This document shows positions 39,780 through 52,429 of a stretch of 64,000 bases of DNA, piece by piece. The notes beneath the pieces were generated by a model. It saw nothing but the letters and a program-made list of their open reading frames with translations. It was not told the origin of the DNA and ran no database searches. Position 1 is the stretch's first letter. Each line of letters opens with the position of its first letter. Source of the stretch: an uncultured Christensenella sp. (GTDB lineage: Bacteria > Bacillota > Clostridia > Christensenellales > Borkfalkiaceae); contig CAJTJC010000009.1 in assembly GCA_910576655.1 (NCBI GenBank), forward strand, positions 1 to 64,000, written 5' to 3'. The translations under genes were made by a program, and so were the position numbers.

Positions 39780-41111
39780 GTGAGACACATTTTACTTTCA
39801 ATTTTTATGGTACTGTCAATAGGAATTTCAATTCTTCCTGCTAATACGTGGGCAAAACAAAAAAATTATATTGATTATGTAATTAAATGTGATCCAGCGG
39901 ATGAAAGCATATCTGTAGATTTGCCTTTTGATTCAGTTGAAAGATCTATTTCGAGTGTAATGCTACCGCCCTCAACATCACTTAATAAAAAAAGACTATA
40001 TTTAAAACATTACTACAACGGTTTAACTGAAAATTTTAGCGAGAATCAAAAGGGGTCTTGTACATTTGTTGCTTTGGGTATGATGTTGTCATATTTTGAT
40101 TCGTATTTATCGGATGATATAATTCCTGAACAATATGATGTAGCTTCTAATGGAAACGAAATAGATATAATTGAAAGAAATAATTCGCCTGGCGTATTAT
40201 ATGATACATTAACAGATGATGAAGCTCGGAAATATTATCGAAAAGATCTTGATGAGTTATCGGTAAATCAATTTTATTATTTGTTAAAACGAATATACAG
40301 TTCTAACTCATTACAATTTAAATTGGCTGAACTTGCGGTAAGTTATCAGTATTTGAGTTTATATTATGAAGATCAGGAAACTTTAAGCCTCAGTGCATCA
40401 GAATCTCGTAAATTATTTAAAAATTATCTAAATTCAGTTGGGTATCAAGAAAATACTGATTATGAGCAAATTACTTTTGACGCTTATGAATTTAATGACG
40501 ATATTAAACAGTTTATTATTAGTAATATAGATTTAGGACGTCCTGTTTTCGTCACTGCTTATAACGAGTTGTCAAGAGGACATGCGTTTGTTTGTTATGA
40601 CTATGACAGTACAAGCATTTATGCACATATGGGGTGGCGAGGTAGTATTTATACGCATTATAATCCGTTCATTTCTTATAATAGAAATATTAAGGCGTTT
40701 ACAGTAGATTTTAAATTTGACCACACTCATAGCTATAATTATATGGTTGGAGATAAGGCGTACTGCTATTGCGACGATGCTATTGAAGCGTATCACAATC
40801 ACTCGTATGGTATTCCGTTAAAACTGAATAAGCAGTATCACGTATCGTACTGTAAATGCGGTTTGACAAAGAAAGGGATGCATTGGATACGCGGCGCGAC
40901 AAACGAGAGATATGCAAAATGCGGAGCTTGCGGCGAACTTTTAGATTTGTGGAGTGATATTGTCGTTGGGATTAAGTCTATGAATAAAACGCCGAACGGA
41001 AGCTATATAAGCAAAAGCGGAATACCTGTTATAGCGGAGCCGGACGTTGAGGCGTATTTGAACGGAACGCTGAAATTCGGCGGCGGGTTTTCCGATTACG
41101 ACTATATTTAA
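39780..41111 (+). CDS. exported C39-like cysteine peptidase with C-terminal cysteine motifs
   Basis: A 443-residue exported protein. A signal peptide (1-25, LLSIFMVLSIGISILPANTWA) precedes a papain/C39-like domain with Q90, C94 (ENQKGSCTFVALGMMLSYFD), H268 (SRGHAFVCYDYD) and the following YAHMGWRG strand. The C-terminal 110 residues hold cysteine pairs (CYCDD, CKCGL, CGACGE) with histidines. The start is GTG 39780, 6 nt after AAAGGAGG. The gene is AT-rich until about 40850, then returns to host-like composition. It may process surface proteins or peptides; no substrate is visible. Confidence 0.7.
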   Translation: MRHILLSIFMVLSIGISILPANTWAKQKNYIDYVIKCDPADESISVDLPFDSVERSISSVMLPPSTSLNKKRLYLKHYYNGLTENFSENQKGSCTFVALGMMLSYFDSYLSDDIIPEQYDVASNGNEIDIIERNNSPGVLYDTLTDDEARKYYRKDLDELSVNQFYYLLKRIYSSNSLQFKLAELAVSYQYLSLYYEDQETLSLSASESRKLFKNYLNSVGYQENTDYEQITFDAYEFNDDIKQFIISNIDLGRPVFVTAYNELSRGHAFVCYDYDSTSIYAHMGWRGSIYTHYNPFISYNRNIKAFTVDFKFDHTHSYNYMVGDKAYCYCDDAIEAYHNHSYGIPLKLNKQYHVSYCKCGLTKKGMHWIRGATNERYAKCGACGELLDLWSDIVVGIKSMNKTPNGSYISKSGIPVIAEPDVEAYLNGTLKFGGGFSDYDYI

Positions 41112-41120
41112 GAGGTGATT

Positions 41121-41579
41121 ATGACGGACGGACAAAAGCTTTATAATTTGCGGCGGGCAAAGGGTGCGTCGCAGGAAAAGCTTGCCAAAGCTTTGGGGGT
41201 ATCGCGGCAGACGGTTTCAAAGTGGGAAAACGGGCAAATGCCGATAAGTGCGGACAAGCAAAAAGAGCTTGCCGAATTTTTGGGCATCGACGATTTTTCT
41301 GCGGACGGTGTTGCGGTAGCGCGTGATAATAAAATACGCTTTACAGCCAATCAAAAAATTGTAATTGCAGTAATAGGTGTATTAATTGCGCTGTCGTGTG
41401 CGGTGACGGTTATCGTCGGCTGCGTTTCTATACCCAACCTTTGGGCTGACGAAAACAGCGCAACGAGTCTGTACGTCGATTTGGGGTATTTTTGGCTTGC
41501 GCTCGGTGTGACGCTTATTATCGCGGGTATAGAAGTACTGGCGGTATTTGCGTACAAGAAGGAAAATACAAAAAATTAA
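41121..41579 (+). CDS. XRE family regulator with two membrane helices
   Basis: A 152-residue protein. The N-terminal XRE helix-turn-helix (GQKLYNLRRAKGASQEKLAKALGVSRQTVSKWENGQMP, read as consecutive helices) is followed by two membrane helices (about 80-105 and 120-145). Membrane-linked XRE regulators of this size are common beside transporters or peptidases. It starts 9 nt after the peptidase gene with AGAGGTG, so the three genes from 38703 are probably one unit. Confidence 0.82.
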   Translation: MTDGQKLYNLRRAKGASQEKLAKALGVSRQTVSKWENGQMPISADKQKELAEFLGIDDFSADGVAVARDNKIRFTANQKIVIAVIGVLIALSCAVTVIVGCVSIPNLWADENSATSLYVDLGYFWLALGVTLIIAGIEVLAVFAYKKENTKN

Positions 41580-41594
41580 TTGAGTTAAAAAATT

Positions 41595-41620
41595 ACCGCG
41601 CCGATTAAAGTCGGCGCGGT
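41595..41620. terminator. bidirectional terminator
   Basis: ACCGCGCCGA (41595-41604) pairs with TCGGCGCGGT (41611-41620) between convergent genes. Confidence 0.88.
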
Positions 41621-41623
41621 GTT

Positions 41624-42985
41624 TTATTTGAACAGATTTTTTATCATTGTGTTGACGTACAGTATGGGCACTATCGAAATTTTGTCGGCGTATTTTGCGA
41701 CCGACTTCATATTTTTTGCGGGCAGCAGTACCTTTTTAAAGCCCATTTTAACGCACTCGGAAACGCGCTTTTCGCAGTACGAAACCGCGCGGACCTCGCC
41801 GGTCAGTCCGACCTCGCCGAACACCGCGACGTATTTGTCTATCGGCTGCCCGAAGTAGGCAGAGGCAAGCGCTGCGCAAACAGCCAAATCGCACGACGGT
41901 TCGCCAAGCTTTATTCCGCCCATTGCGTTGACGTAAATATCCGACGAGCCGAGGTTAAGTCCGCAGCGCTTTTCAAGCACGGCTATAAGCAGCACTAACT
42001 TGTTGTAGTCAACGCCAAGCGGCATACGCCGAGGCATACCGAAGGGCGTTTTGGAAATAAGCGTCTGAATTTCCACGTTCATGCACCTCGCGCCCGTCTG
42101 CGCGGGAGTTACCGCCGAGCCCGGCTCTTCGCCGCGGCTCTCGGAAAGGAATACGCCCGAATAATCGGTTACGGGGATAATTCCCTCGCCCGTCATTTCG
42201 AAAACGCCTACCTCCTGCACGTTGCCGAACCTGTTTTTTACCGCGCGCAGTATGCGGAAGTTTTCCTGATTCTCGCCCTCGAAGTAAAGCACGGTATCCA
42301 TAATATGCTCTAAAACCTTGGGTCCCGCAAGCGCGCCCTCTTTGGTGACGTGACCTACTATAAAAAAGGTTATTCCGCGGCTCTTGGCTATTCTCATAAG
42401 CTTGGCTGCACATTCGCGCACCTGACCGACCGAGCCCGAAGAAGAGGACAGCTCTTCGGTGTACACCGCCTGAATGGAGTCTATAACGCAGAATTTTACG
42501 CCGTCAAGCTCGCCGTCAAGGTTGTCTATACAGGTTTCGTTCACTATGTAAAGATTGTCTGGGTTGAGTCTCAGTCTGTCCGCGCGCAGCTTTACCTGCG
42601 AGCAGCTTTCCTCTGCGGAAAAGTAAAGCACCTTGCTTTCTTTCGACAGGTGCGAGGCGATTTGCGTCAGCAGCGTGGACTTGCCTATGCCGGGGTCGCC
42701 GCCGATAAGCACCAACGAGCCCGTGACTATGCCCCCGCCGAGCACGGTGTCGAATTCCGAAATACCCGACGGCGTGCGCGAATAGTTTTCCTTTGTAACG
42801 TCGGCAAGCTTTTGCGCACGCGCTACTGTTTGGGCGGTGCGCGCGGAAGCCGGCGCGGCGGGCTTTACTATTTCCTCGACCATAGTATTGAATTTGCCGC
42901 ACGAGGGACACCTGCCCAACCAGCGCGAGCTTGTGGCTCCGCACTCGCTGCAAACGAATTCCGTAGTAGTTTTTGTCTTTGCCAT
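41624..42985 (-). CDS. radA: DNA repair protein RadA
   Basis: A 453-residue RecA-like helicase that extends recombination intermediates. The zinc finger is CSECGATSSRWLGRCPSCG (about 11-29), Walker A is GGDPGIGKSTL, the RadA-specific motif is KNRFG, and the Lon-like C-terminal domain has DIYVNAMGGIKLGEPSCDLA. It starts 1 nt after ispDF and is the last gene of the rqcP-ispDF-radA unit. Confidence 0.96.
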   Translation of the reverse strand: MAKTKTTTEFVCSECGATSSRWLGRCPSCGKFNTMVEEIVKPAAPASARTAQTVARAQKLADVTKENYSRTPSGISEFDTVLGGGIVTGSLVLIGGDPGIGKSTLLTQIASHLSKESKVLYFSAEESCSQVKLRADRLRLNPDNLYIVNETCIDNLDGELDGVKFCVIDSIQAVYTEELSSSSGSVGQVRECAAKLMRIAKSRGITFFIVGHVTKEGALAGPKVLEHIMDTVLYFEGENQENFRILRAVKNRFGNVQEVGVFEMTGEGIIPVTDYSGVFLSESRGEEPGSAVTPAQTGARCMNVEIQTLISKTPFGMPRRMPLGVDYNKLVLLIAVLEKRCGLNLGSSDIYVNAMGGIKLGEPSCDLAVCAALASAYFGQPIDKYVAVFGEVGLTGEVRAVSYCEKRVSECVKMGFKKVLLPAKNMKSVAKYADKISIVPILYVNTMIKNLFK

Positions 42986-42986
42986 A

Positions 42987-44102
42987 TTAAACCTCTTTTA
43001 CCGTGACGGCGGCGTACGCCGTTATGCCCAGCCCCTCGCCGACGAAGCCCAGCCCCTCGCACGTTCCCGCGGCGACCGCGACTGCGGTTTCTGGGATTTC
43101 AAGGGCGCGGCTCAAACTTTGCCTTATTGCGCCGATACTGTTTTTCAGCCTCGGCTTTTCCGCTTGCACGCTTGCCGATACGTTCACGGGTGCATATCCC
43201 GCGTTTTTTATTATCTTCAAGGTTTCGGCGAGCATGGTAATACTGCTTGCACCCTTAAAGCGGGCGTCGGTGTCGGGGAAGTAGTGCCCTATGTCTCTCA
43301 GTCCCGCGGCGGAAAGCAGCGCGTCCATTACCGCGTGAACGAGCACGTCGCCGTCGCTATGCGCTATAAGCGCGCGGTCGCACGGTATGCCGACCCCGCC
43401 GAGCGTAACGCCGTTGCCCTCGCCGAAAGCGTGAGTATCCACGCCGAACCCTACTCTGCCCTCGCCGTAGGAGGGAAGGGGGGGCGCGTCGAAATCGCTT
43501 TTATAGGTAAGCTTTTTATTTTGCGGCTCGCCCCCGATAATTACGGGCGGAGCGATAAACTCGGCGTATACGGCGCTGTCGTCGGTGTATACGGCGTCGC
43601 CCGCAAGCGTATATGCCCTGCGTATTTCCCGCGTAAGGAAGCCCTGCGGCGTCTGCACGAGGTACAGTTTGTTCCTGTCTAATCGCGCCTGTTCCTCGCC
43701 GTATATAACGGTATCGGCTGGCGTCACCGCGCAGACCGCGCTGCCGTGCGCCTTAACGCAATCGATACATTCCCTTATTAATTTTTGCGAGACGAACGGT
43801 CGCGCGCCGTCGTGTATCAGCACTGCGTCGCCCGTGGCGGCGGCAAGCGCGTTTTTTACGCTTTCGGTGCGGGTTTCGCCGCCTGCTACGACCTTAAACC
43901 CGAAGGGGGCGGCAAGCGCGGAAATTTCCGCGCGGTCGCGCTGAGACGAGGTGATTATCACCTCGTCGATTTCGGGTACGTCGAATTTTTTAAGCGTGTG
44001 CCATAGCGCGGGCGCGCCGTACAGCGGCGCAAGCAGCTTGTTTTTATTGAAGCCTGCGCGCTCTCCCTTGCCCGCCGCGCAGATAATAGCGGTAACCTTC
44101 AT
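42987..44102 (-). CDS. fused IspD-IspF (MEP-pathway isoprenoid enzyme)
   Basis: A 371-residue bifunctional protein. Residues 1-210 are the cytidylyltransferase IspD (AIICAAGKGERAG, IHDGARPFVS, AVTPADTV, VQTPQGFLT). Residues 216-371 are the MECDP synthase IspF (GFGVDTHAFGEG with metal Asp/His, IAHSDGDVLVHAVMDALLSA, DIGHYFPDTDARFKGASS, ATAVAAGTCEGLGFVGEGLGI-like end). The two enzymes act at steps 3 and 5 of the MEP pathway; the fusion is known from some bacteria. It follows rqcP by 10 nt. Confidence 0.94.
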   Translation of the reverse strand: MKVTAIICAAGKGERAGFNKNKLLAPLYGAPALWHTLKKFDVPEIDEVIITSSQRDRAEISALAAPFGFKVVAGGETRTESVKNALAAATGDAVLIHDGARPFVSQKLIRECIDCVKAHGSAVCAVTPADTVIYGEEQARLDRNKLYLVQTPQGFLTREIRRAYTLAGDAVYTDDSAVYAEFIAPPVIIGGEPQNKKLTYKSDFDAPPLPSYGEGRVGFGVDTHAFGEGNGVTLGGVGIPCDRALIAHSDGDVLVHAVMDALLSAAGLRDIGHYFPDTDARFKGASSITMLAETLKIIKNAGYAPVNVSASVQAEKPRLKNSIGAIRQSLSRALEIPETAVAVAAGTCEGLGFVGEGLGITAYAAVTVKEV

Positions 44103-44112
44103 AAATTTCCTT

Positions 44113-44355
44113 TTAATTGATTATCTCGTAAAGGTTCTGAACATCGTCCTTTTTTACGGTTTCCTTGATTTCCTTTATTACGAATTTCAGCCCGCCGTTG
44201 GTGTAGGTGATTTCAACCGTGTCGCCCACCTTAATCTGATGCGCGGGCTTTACCGGTTTTCCGTTTACGGACACCTTGCCCTTGTCGCACGCCTCCTGCG
44301 CGAGGGTGCGTCTTTTGAGTATTCTCGAAACCTTTAAAAATTTATCTATCCTCAT
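44113..44355 (-). CDS. RqcP/YabO-type S4 domain RNA-binding protein
   Basis: An 80-residue S4-domain protein (MRIDKFLKVSRILKRRTLAQEACDKGKVSVNGKPVKP). It matches RqcP (YabO), which works with RqcH in adding alanine tails to nascent chains on obstructed 50S subunits. An AAAGG site lies 6 nt before the ATG. It heads an operon with ispDF and radA and is divergent from rpoB. Confidence 0.85.
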   Translation of the reverse strand: MRIDKFLKVSRILKRRTLAQEACDKGKVSVNGKPVKPAHQIKVGDTVEITYTNGGLKFVIKEIKETVKKDDVQNLYEIIN

Positions 44356-44374
44356 TTTTGACCTTTAAAAACAG

Positions 44375-44403
44375 TTGACAATATTGACAACGCAATTTAT
44401 AAT
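44375..44403 (+). promoter_or_regulatory. rpoBC promoter, perfect consensus
   Basis: TTGACA (44375-44380), 17 nt, TATAAT (44398-44403). A second TTGACA lies at 44384-44389. Confidence 0.8.
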
Positions 44404-44709
44404 AGTAAATTGAATTAAAATGCGATTTTTGTACGCTCTTTTAAGGATTTGTGCCGCAAAACACGCGCAAACGACAATTTTTTTACCCTTTTACAGGTGA
44501 ATTATACACTATATTATTTAATTTGTAAAGGGCGCGACGGCATTTGAAAAAATTTTTACGGTTGAACGTTTCAACCGCGCTCACGGAAACATTCCGTGAA
44601 TCAACATCGTTACATTTTAGATTTTTCCCGGTGAAAAGATATATACGGGAAATCGCCACAATGTGAAATATAAAAAACGGCTACGGCCCAGAAGGAGTAT
44701 TTTTCTTAA
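44404..44709 (+). other. long 5' leader of rpoB
   Basis: About 300 nt without a gene between the promoter and rpoB. It contains a small hairpin CACGGAAACATTCCGTG (about 44581-44597), AT-rich tracts, and AAGGAG about 12 nt before the start codon. I see no clear L10-type site, riboswitch or terminator in it, but its length suggests post-initiation control. Confidence 0.5.
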
Positions 44710-47700
44710 ATGAATTTACCGGTTCACAAGTATGGCAAAACCGAAAGAAAAAAATTCGGTAAAATCAACGAAGTAATCGAAATTCCCGACCTCGTTGAAA
44801 TTCAGAAGGCGAGCTATAACTCGTTTATCGATACGGGAATATCAGAGGTGTTCGAGGACTTTTCGCCCGTAACGGACTACGCCGACCATTACGAGCTGTA
44901 TTTCTTAAACCACTGGTTCGACAACAAGCCCAAGTACGACGAGAAGGAGTGCCGCAACCGCGACGCAACGTACGCGCTGCCGCTGCACGTCACCGTCAGA
45001 CTTGTCAATAAGGTCAAAAACGAGGTTATCGACCAGCCCGTGTATATGGGCGAGTTCCCTCTTATGACCGATTCGGGCTCGTTCATTATCAACGGCGCCG
45101 AGCGCGTTATCGTATCGCAGCTCGTCCGTTCGCCCGGCGCTTACAACGCGGCGACCCGCGACAAGACGGGCAAGCAGATGTACGGCACGACGGTCATTCC
45201 CAACCGCGGTGCTTGGCTCGAATTCGAGCAGGACGCGCAGGGCGTTATGTGGGTTCACGTGGACAGGAAGCGTAAAATTTGCGCTACCGTGCTTTTGCGT
45301 GCTCTCGGCTTCGGCTCCGACAGAACGCTTCTCGACCTGTTCGCAAACGACAAAATGATTGAGAACACTATCGCCAAGGATACCACGAAGTCGGAATCGG
45401 ACAGCCTTGTAGAGCTGTACAGAAGATTGCGCCCCGGCGAAGTTCCCACCGAAGCTTCGGTCAGGCAGCACCTCAACAATCTGTTCTTCGACCCCCGCCG
45501 TTACGACGTGGTAAAGGTCGGCAGATACAAGTTCAATAAAAAGCTTAACCTCGCTTACCGTCTGCCCGGGTGCAGACTTGCCGAGGACGTTTTCAATCCC
45601 GAAACGGGCGAAATTATGGCGCGTGCGGGCGAAGTCGTCGAAGAGGCCAAGGCGGTAGAAATTCAGGACGCTGGCGTCAATTCCGTGTTCGTTCTCGTTT
45701 CCGACCCCGAGGCGGGCGAGATAAAGCACAAAATAATCGCAAACAACACGGTTAACTTCAAGGCGGTATCCGACAAGGATTACAAAATTTTCGGACTGCT
45801 GCCCACGATATACTACCCCAACTTCAAGTTTATGCACGAGATTGCCGCCGAGTGCGCCAACGCAAGCGTAGAGCAGGTTGCAGAGAAGTATATAGACGCA
45901 ATCAACGCGATTTACTATACGGCGGAAACTCCCGAAACCGAGGACGAAAAGCCCGAGGACAAGAAGAACAGGGAAAAGCGCCGCGATACCCGCATTAAGT
46001 TCGTAGCGGCGTGCAAGAAGTTCGTAGAGCTGCTTGCATCAGACGTTACCGTGCTCGACGCGGACGAAAAGAAGGAAATAAAGCCCATAATCGAAAAGCT
46101 CAACCACAAGCACATTACGGTTGACGACATCGTGGCGGCTATTTCCACCAACATCGACTTACAGTACGGCATAGGCACGATTGACAATATCGACCACCTC
46201 GGCAACCGCCGCGTGCGTTCGGTAGGCGAGCTGCTGCAAAATCAGTTCCGTATAGGTATCGCCCGTCTTGAAAAGCTTATCAAAGAGCGTATGGCTACTC
46301 AGGACTCGATGGAGGTTACGCCCGCGGGTCTCGTCAACGTGCGTCCCGTTTCGGCGGTAATACGCGAATTCTTCGGTTCGTCCCAGCTTTCGCAGTTCAT
46401 GGACCAGACCAACCCCGCCGCAGAGCTAACCCACAAGCGTAAGCTTTCCGCGCTCGGCCCCGGCGGTCTTAACCGCGACAGAGCCACGTTCGAGGTGCGC
46501 GACGTTCACCACTCGCACTACGGCAGACTTTGCCCCATAGAGACCCCCGAAGGTCAGAACATAGGTCTTATCTCCTCGCTTGCAACCTTCTCTAAGGTCA
46601 ACGAATACGGCTTTATAATGAGCCCGTACAGAAAGGTCGAGAAGGACGCGGACGGCGCACCCTACGTAACCGACCACGTCGACTACCTCACCGCGGACGA
46701 GGAGGACAGGTACGTCGTCGCGCAGGCGAACGAGCCTCTCGACGAGCACAACCGCTTCGTTAACGACCACGTCGGCTGCCGCTATCAGGATTTGATTACG
46801 CAGTACACGCGCGACAAAGTAGACTATATGGACGTAAGCCCCAAGCAGCTCGTTTCGGTTGCAACGGCGCTTATTCCCTTCCTTGAAAACGACGATACCA
46901 ACCGTGCGCTCATGGGTTCGAACATGCAGCGTCAGGCGGTTCCCCTTATGAAGACGGAAAGCGCAATCGTCGCGACGGGTATCGAGGGCGCAATCGCCCG
47001 CGACAGCGGCGTTATGGTCCGCGCGAAGAAGGCGGGTATTGCGATAGGCGTCGCTTCCGACGCGATTAAGATACGCGAGGACGACGGCCACGTCGCCGAA
47101 TACAAGCTTAAAAAGTTCGAGCGTTCCAACCAGGGCACCTGCCTCAACCAGCGCCCCATAATCAACACGGGCGACAGGGTTGCCGAAGGTGAAATAATTG
47201 CCGACGGTCCCGCAACCAACAACGGCGAGCTTGCGCTCGGTAAAAACATTCTTATAGGTTATATGGAATGGGAAGGCTACAACTACGAGGACGCTATTCT
47301 CATTTCCGAAAAATTAGTACAGGACGACGTATTCACGTCTATCCATATCGAAGAGCACGAAACCGAGGCGAGAGATACCAAGCTCGGCGAAGAAGAGATT
47401 ACGCGCGATATTCCCAACGTATCCGAGGACGCGCTCAAAGACCTTGACGCCGACGGTATTATCAGAATAGGCGCCGAGGTTCAGCCCGGCGACATACTCG
47501 TAGGTAAGGTTACGCCCAAGGGCGAAACCGAGCTTACGCCCGAAGAGAGACTGCTCCGCGCCATATTCGGCGAAAAAGCGAGAGAGGTCAGGGATACGTC
47601 CCTCAAAGTCCCCCACGGCGAGGGCGGTATAGTAGTCGACGTCAAAATCTTCACCAGAGAGAACAAGGACGAGCTTTCGCCCGGCGTCAACAAGCTCGTG

Positions 47701-48744
47701 CGCGTGTATATCGCGCAGAAGAGAAAGGTACAGGTCGGCGACAAGATGGCGGGACGCCACGGAAACAAGGGCGTTATTTCGCGCGTGCTTCCTCAGGCGG
47801 ATATGCCCTTCCTTGCGGACGGCACCCCGTTGCAGATAGTTTTAAACCCGCTCGGCGTTCCTTCGCGTATGAATATCGGACAGGTTCTCGAGGTTCATTT
47901 GGGACTTGTCTGCAAGCAGCTCGGCTGGAAGATTGCAACGCCCGTATTCGACGGCGCAACCGAGCAGGATATTAAACACCTGTTCCAGGAAAACAACATT
48001 CTCAACCCCGAGGGCAAGGTAGACGGCAAAATTCAGGTCTACGACGGCAGAACGGGCGAGCCCTTCGAAAACAGGGTCACCGTCGGCGTTCAGTATATGA
48101 TTAAGCTTATCCACCTCGTCGACGACAAGATTCACGCGCGTTCGATAGGTCCTTACAGCTTAGTTACGCAGCAGCCCCTCGGCGGTAAAGCGCAGTTCGG
48201 CGGACAGCGTTTCGGCGAAATGGAGGTCTGGGCGCTCGAAGCCTACGGCGCGGCGCACATATTGCAGGAAATTCTTACCGTCAAGTCGGACGACATCGTC
48301 GGCCGCGTCAAGACGTACGAAAGCATAGTTAAGGGCAACAATATTTCCGAGCCCGGAATACCCGAAGCGTTCAAGGTCCTTTTGAAGGAGTTGCAGTCGC
48401 TCGCGCTCGACGTCAAGGTGCTTACCGAAAGCGGCGAGGAGCTCGTAATCCGCGAGCTTGACGACGACGATGAGTCGATACCCACCGCAAGGGCGCGTGA
48501 GCAGCAGGAAGAAGAGGCGAAGATTCCCGAGGAAGAGCTCGAGCTTGTCAAGCACGAGGACGGCGAGGAAATCGAGCTCGAACCCATGTCGATATTCGAT
48601 ACCGACGACGAGGACGACTTCGCAAGCAAAGAGCTGTTCACCGCTGCCGAGGACGACGAGGACGATTTGGGCGACAAGTTTACCTTATTCGACAGCGAGG
48701 ACGATTTGGACGGCGATATATTCGGCGACGAGGACGAGGAATAA
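44710..48744 (+). CDS. rpoB: DNA-directed RNA polymerase subunit beta
   Basis: A 1344-residue beta subunit. N-terminus YGKTERKKFGKI and IPDLVEIQKASYNSFI; fork loop/rifampicin region FFGSSQLSQFMDQTNPAAEL, THKRKLSALGPGGLNRDR, CPIETPEGQNIGLI; catalytic KMAGRHGNKGVIS and LGVPSRMNIGQVLE; C-terminal GGKAQFGGQRFGEMEVWALEA. Compared with common sequences it has Lys at the E. coli R529 position and Gln at P567. It carries a Glu/Lys-rich insertion near 405-445 and a very acidic tail of about 80 residues (EDDFASKELF, DDEDDLGDKF, GDIFGDEDEE). It starts an rpoB-rpoC operon not preceded by rplJL. Confidence 0.98.
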   Translation: MNLPVHKYGKTERKKFGKINEVIEIPDLVEIQKASYNSFIDTGISEVFEDFSPVTDYADHYELYFLNHWFDNKPKYDEKECRNRDATYALPLHVTVRLVNKVKNEVIDQPVYMGEFPLMTDSGSFIINGAERVIVSQLVRSPGAYNAATRDKTGKQMYGTTVIPNRGAWLEFEQDAQGVMWVHVDRKRKICATVLLRALGFGSDRTLLDLFANDKMIENTIAKDTTKSESDSLVELYRRLRPGEVPTEASVRQHLNNLFFDPRRYDVVKVGRYKFNKKLNLAYRLPGCRLAEDVFNPETGEIMARAGEVVEEAKAVEIQDAGVNSVFVLVSDPEAGEIKHKIIANNTVNFKAVSDKDYKIFGLLPTIYYPNFKFMHEIAAECANASVEQVAEKYIDAINAIYYTAETPETEDEKPEDKKNREKRRDTRIKFVAACKKFVELLASDVTVLDADEKKEIKPIIEKLNHKHITVDDIVAAISTNIDLQYGIGTIDNIDHLGNRRVRSVGELLQNQFRIGIARLEKLIKERMATQDSMEVTPAGLVNVRPVSAVIREFFGSSQLSQFMDQTNPAAELTHKRKLSALGPGGLNRDRATFEVRDVHHSHYGRLCPIETPEGQNIGLISSLATFSKVNEYGFIMSPYRKVEKDADGAPYVTDHVDYLTADEEDRYVVAQANEPLDEHNRFVNDHVGCRYQDLITQYTRDKVDYMDVSPKQLVSVATALIPFLENDDTNRALMGSNMQRQAVPLMKTESAIVATGIEGAIARDSGVMVRAKKAGIAIGVASDAIKIREDDGHVAEYKLKKFERSNQGTCLNQRPIINTGDRVAEGEIIADGPATNNGELALGKNILIGYMEWEGYNYEDAILISEKLVQDDVFTSIHIEEHETEARDTKLGEEEITRDIPNVSEDALKDLDADGIIRIGAEVQPGDILVGKVTPKGETELTPEERLLRAIFGEKAREVRDTSLKVPHGEGGIVVDVKIFTRENKDELSPGVNKLVRVYIAQKRKVQVGDKMAGRHGNKGVISRVLPQADMPFLADGTPLQIVLNPLGVPSRMNIGQVLEVHLGLVCKQLGWKIATPVFDGATEQDIKHLFQENNILNPEGKVDGKIQVYDGRTGEPFENRVTVGVQYMIKLIHLVDDKIHARSIGPYSLVTQQPLGGKAQFGGQRFGEMEVWALEAYGAAHILQEILTVKSDDIVGRVKTYESIVKGNNISEPGIPEAFKVLLKELQSLALDVKVLTESGEELVIRELDDDDESIPTARAREQQEEEAKIPEEELELVKHEDGEEIELEPMSIFDTDDEDDFASKELFTAAEDDEDDLGDKFTLFDSEDDLDGDIFGDEDEE

Positions 48745-48756
48745 GGGAGGTAAAGT

Positions 48757-52407
<3,651 letters not shown>

Positions 52408-52429
52408 TTTAAGATTAGAGGGGTACTGT

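Noticed and set aside
44404..44709. Riboswitch or ribosomal-protein leader before rpoB
   Set aside because: No known aptamer pattern or L10-binding kink-turn could be recognised by eye, so only a long leader is reported.
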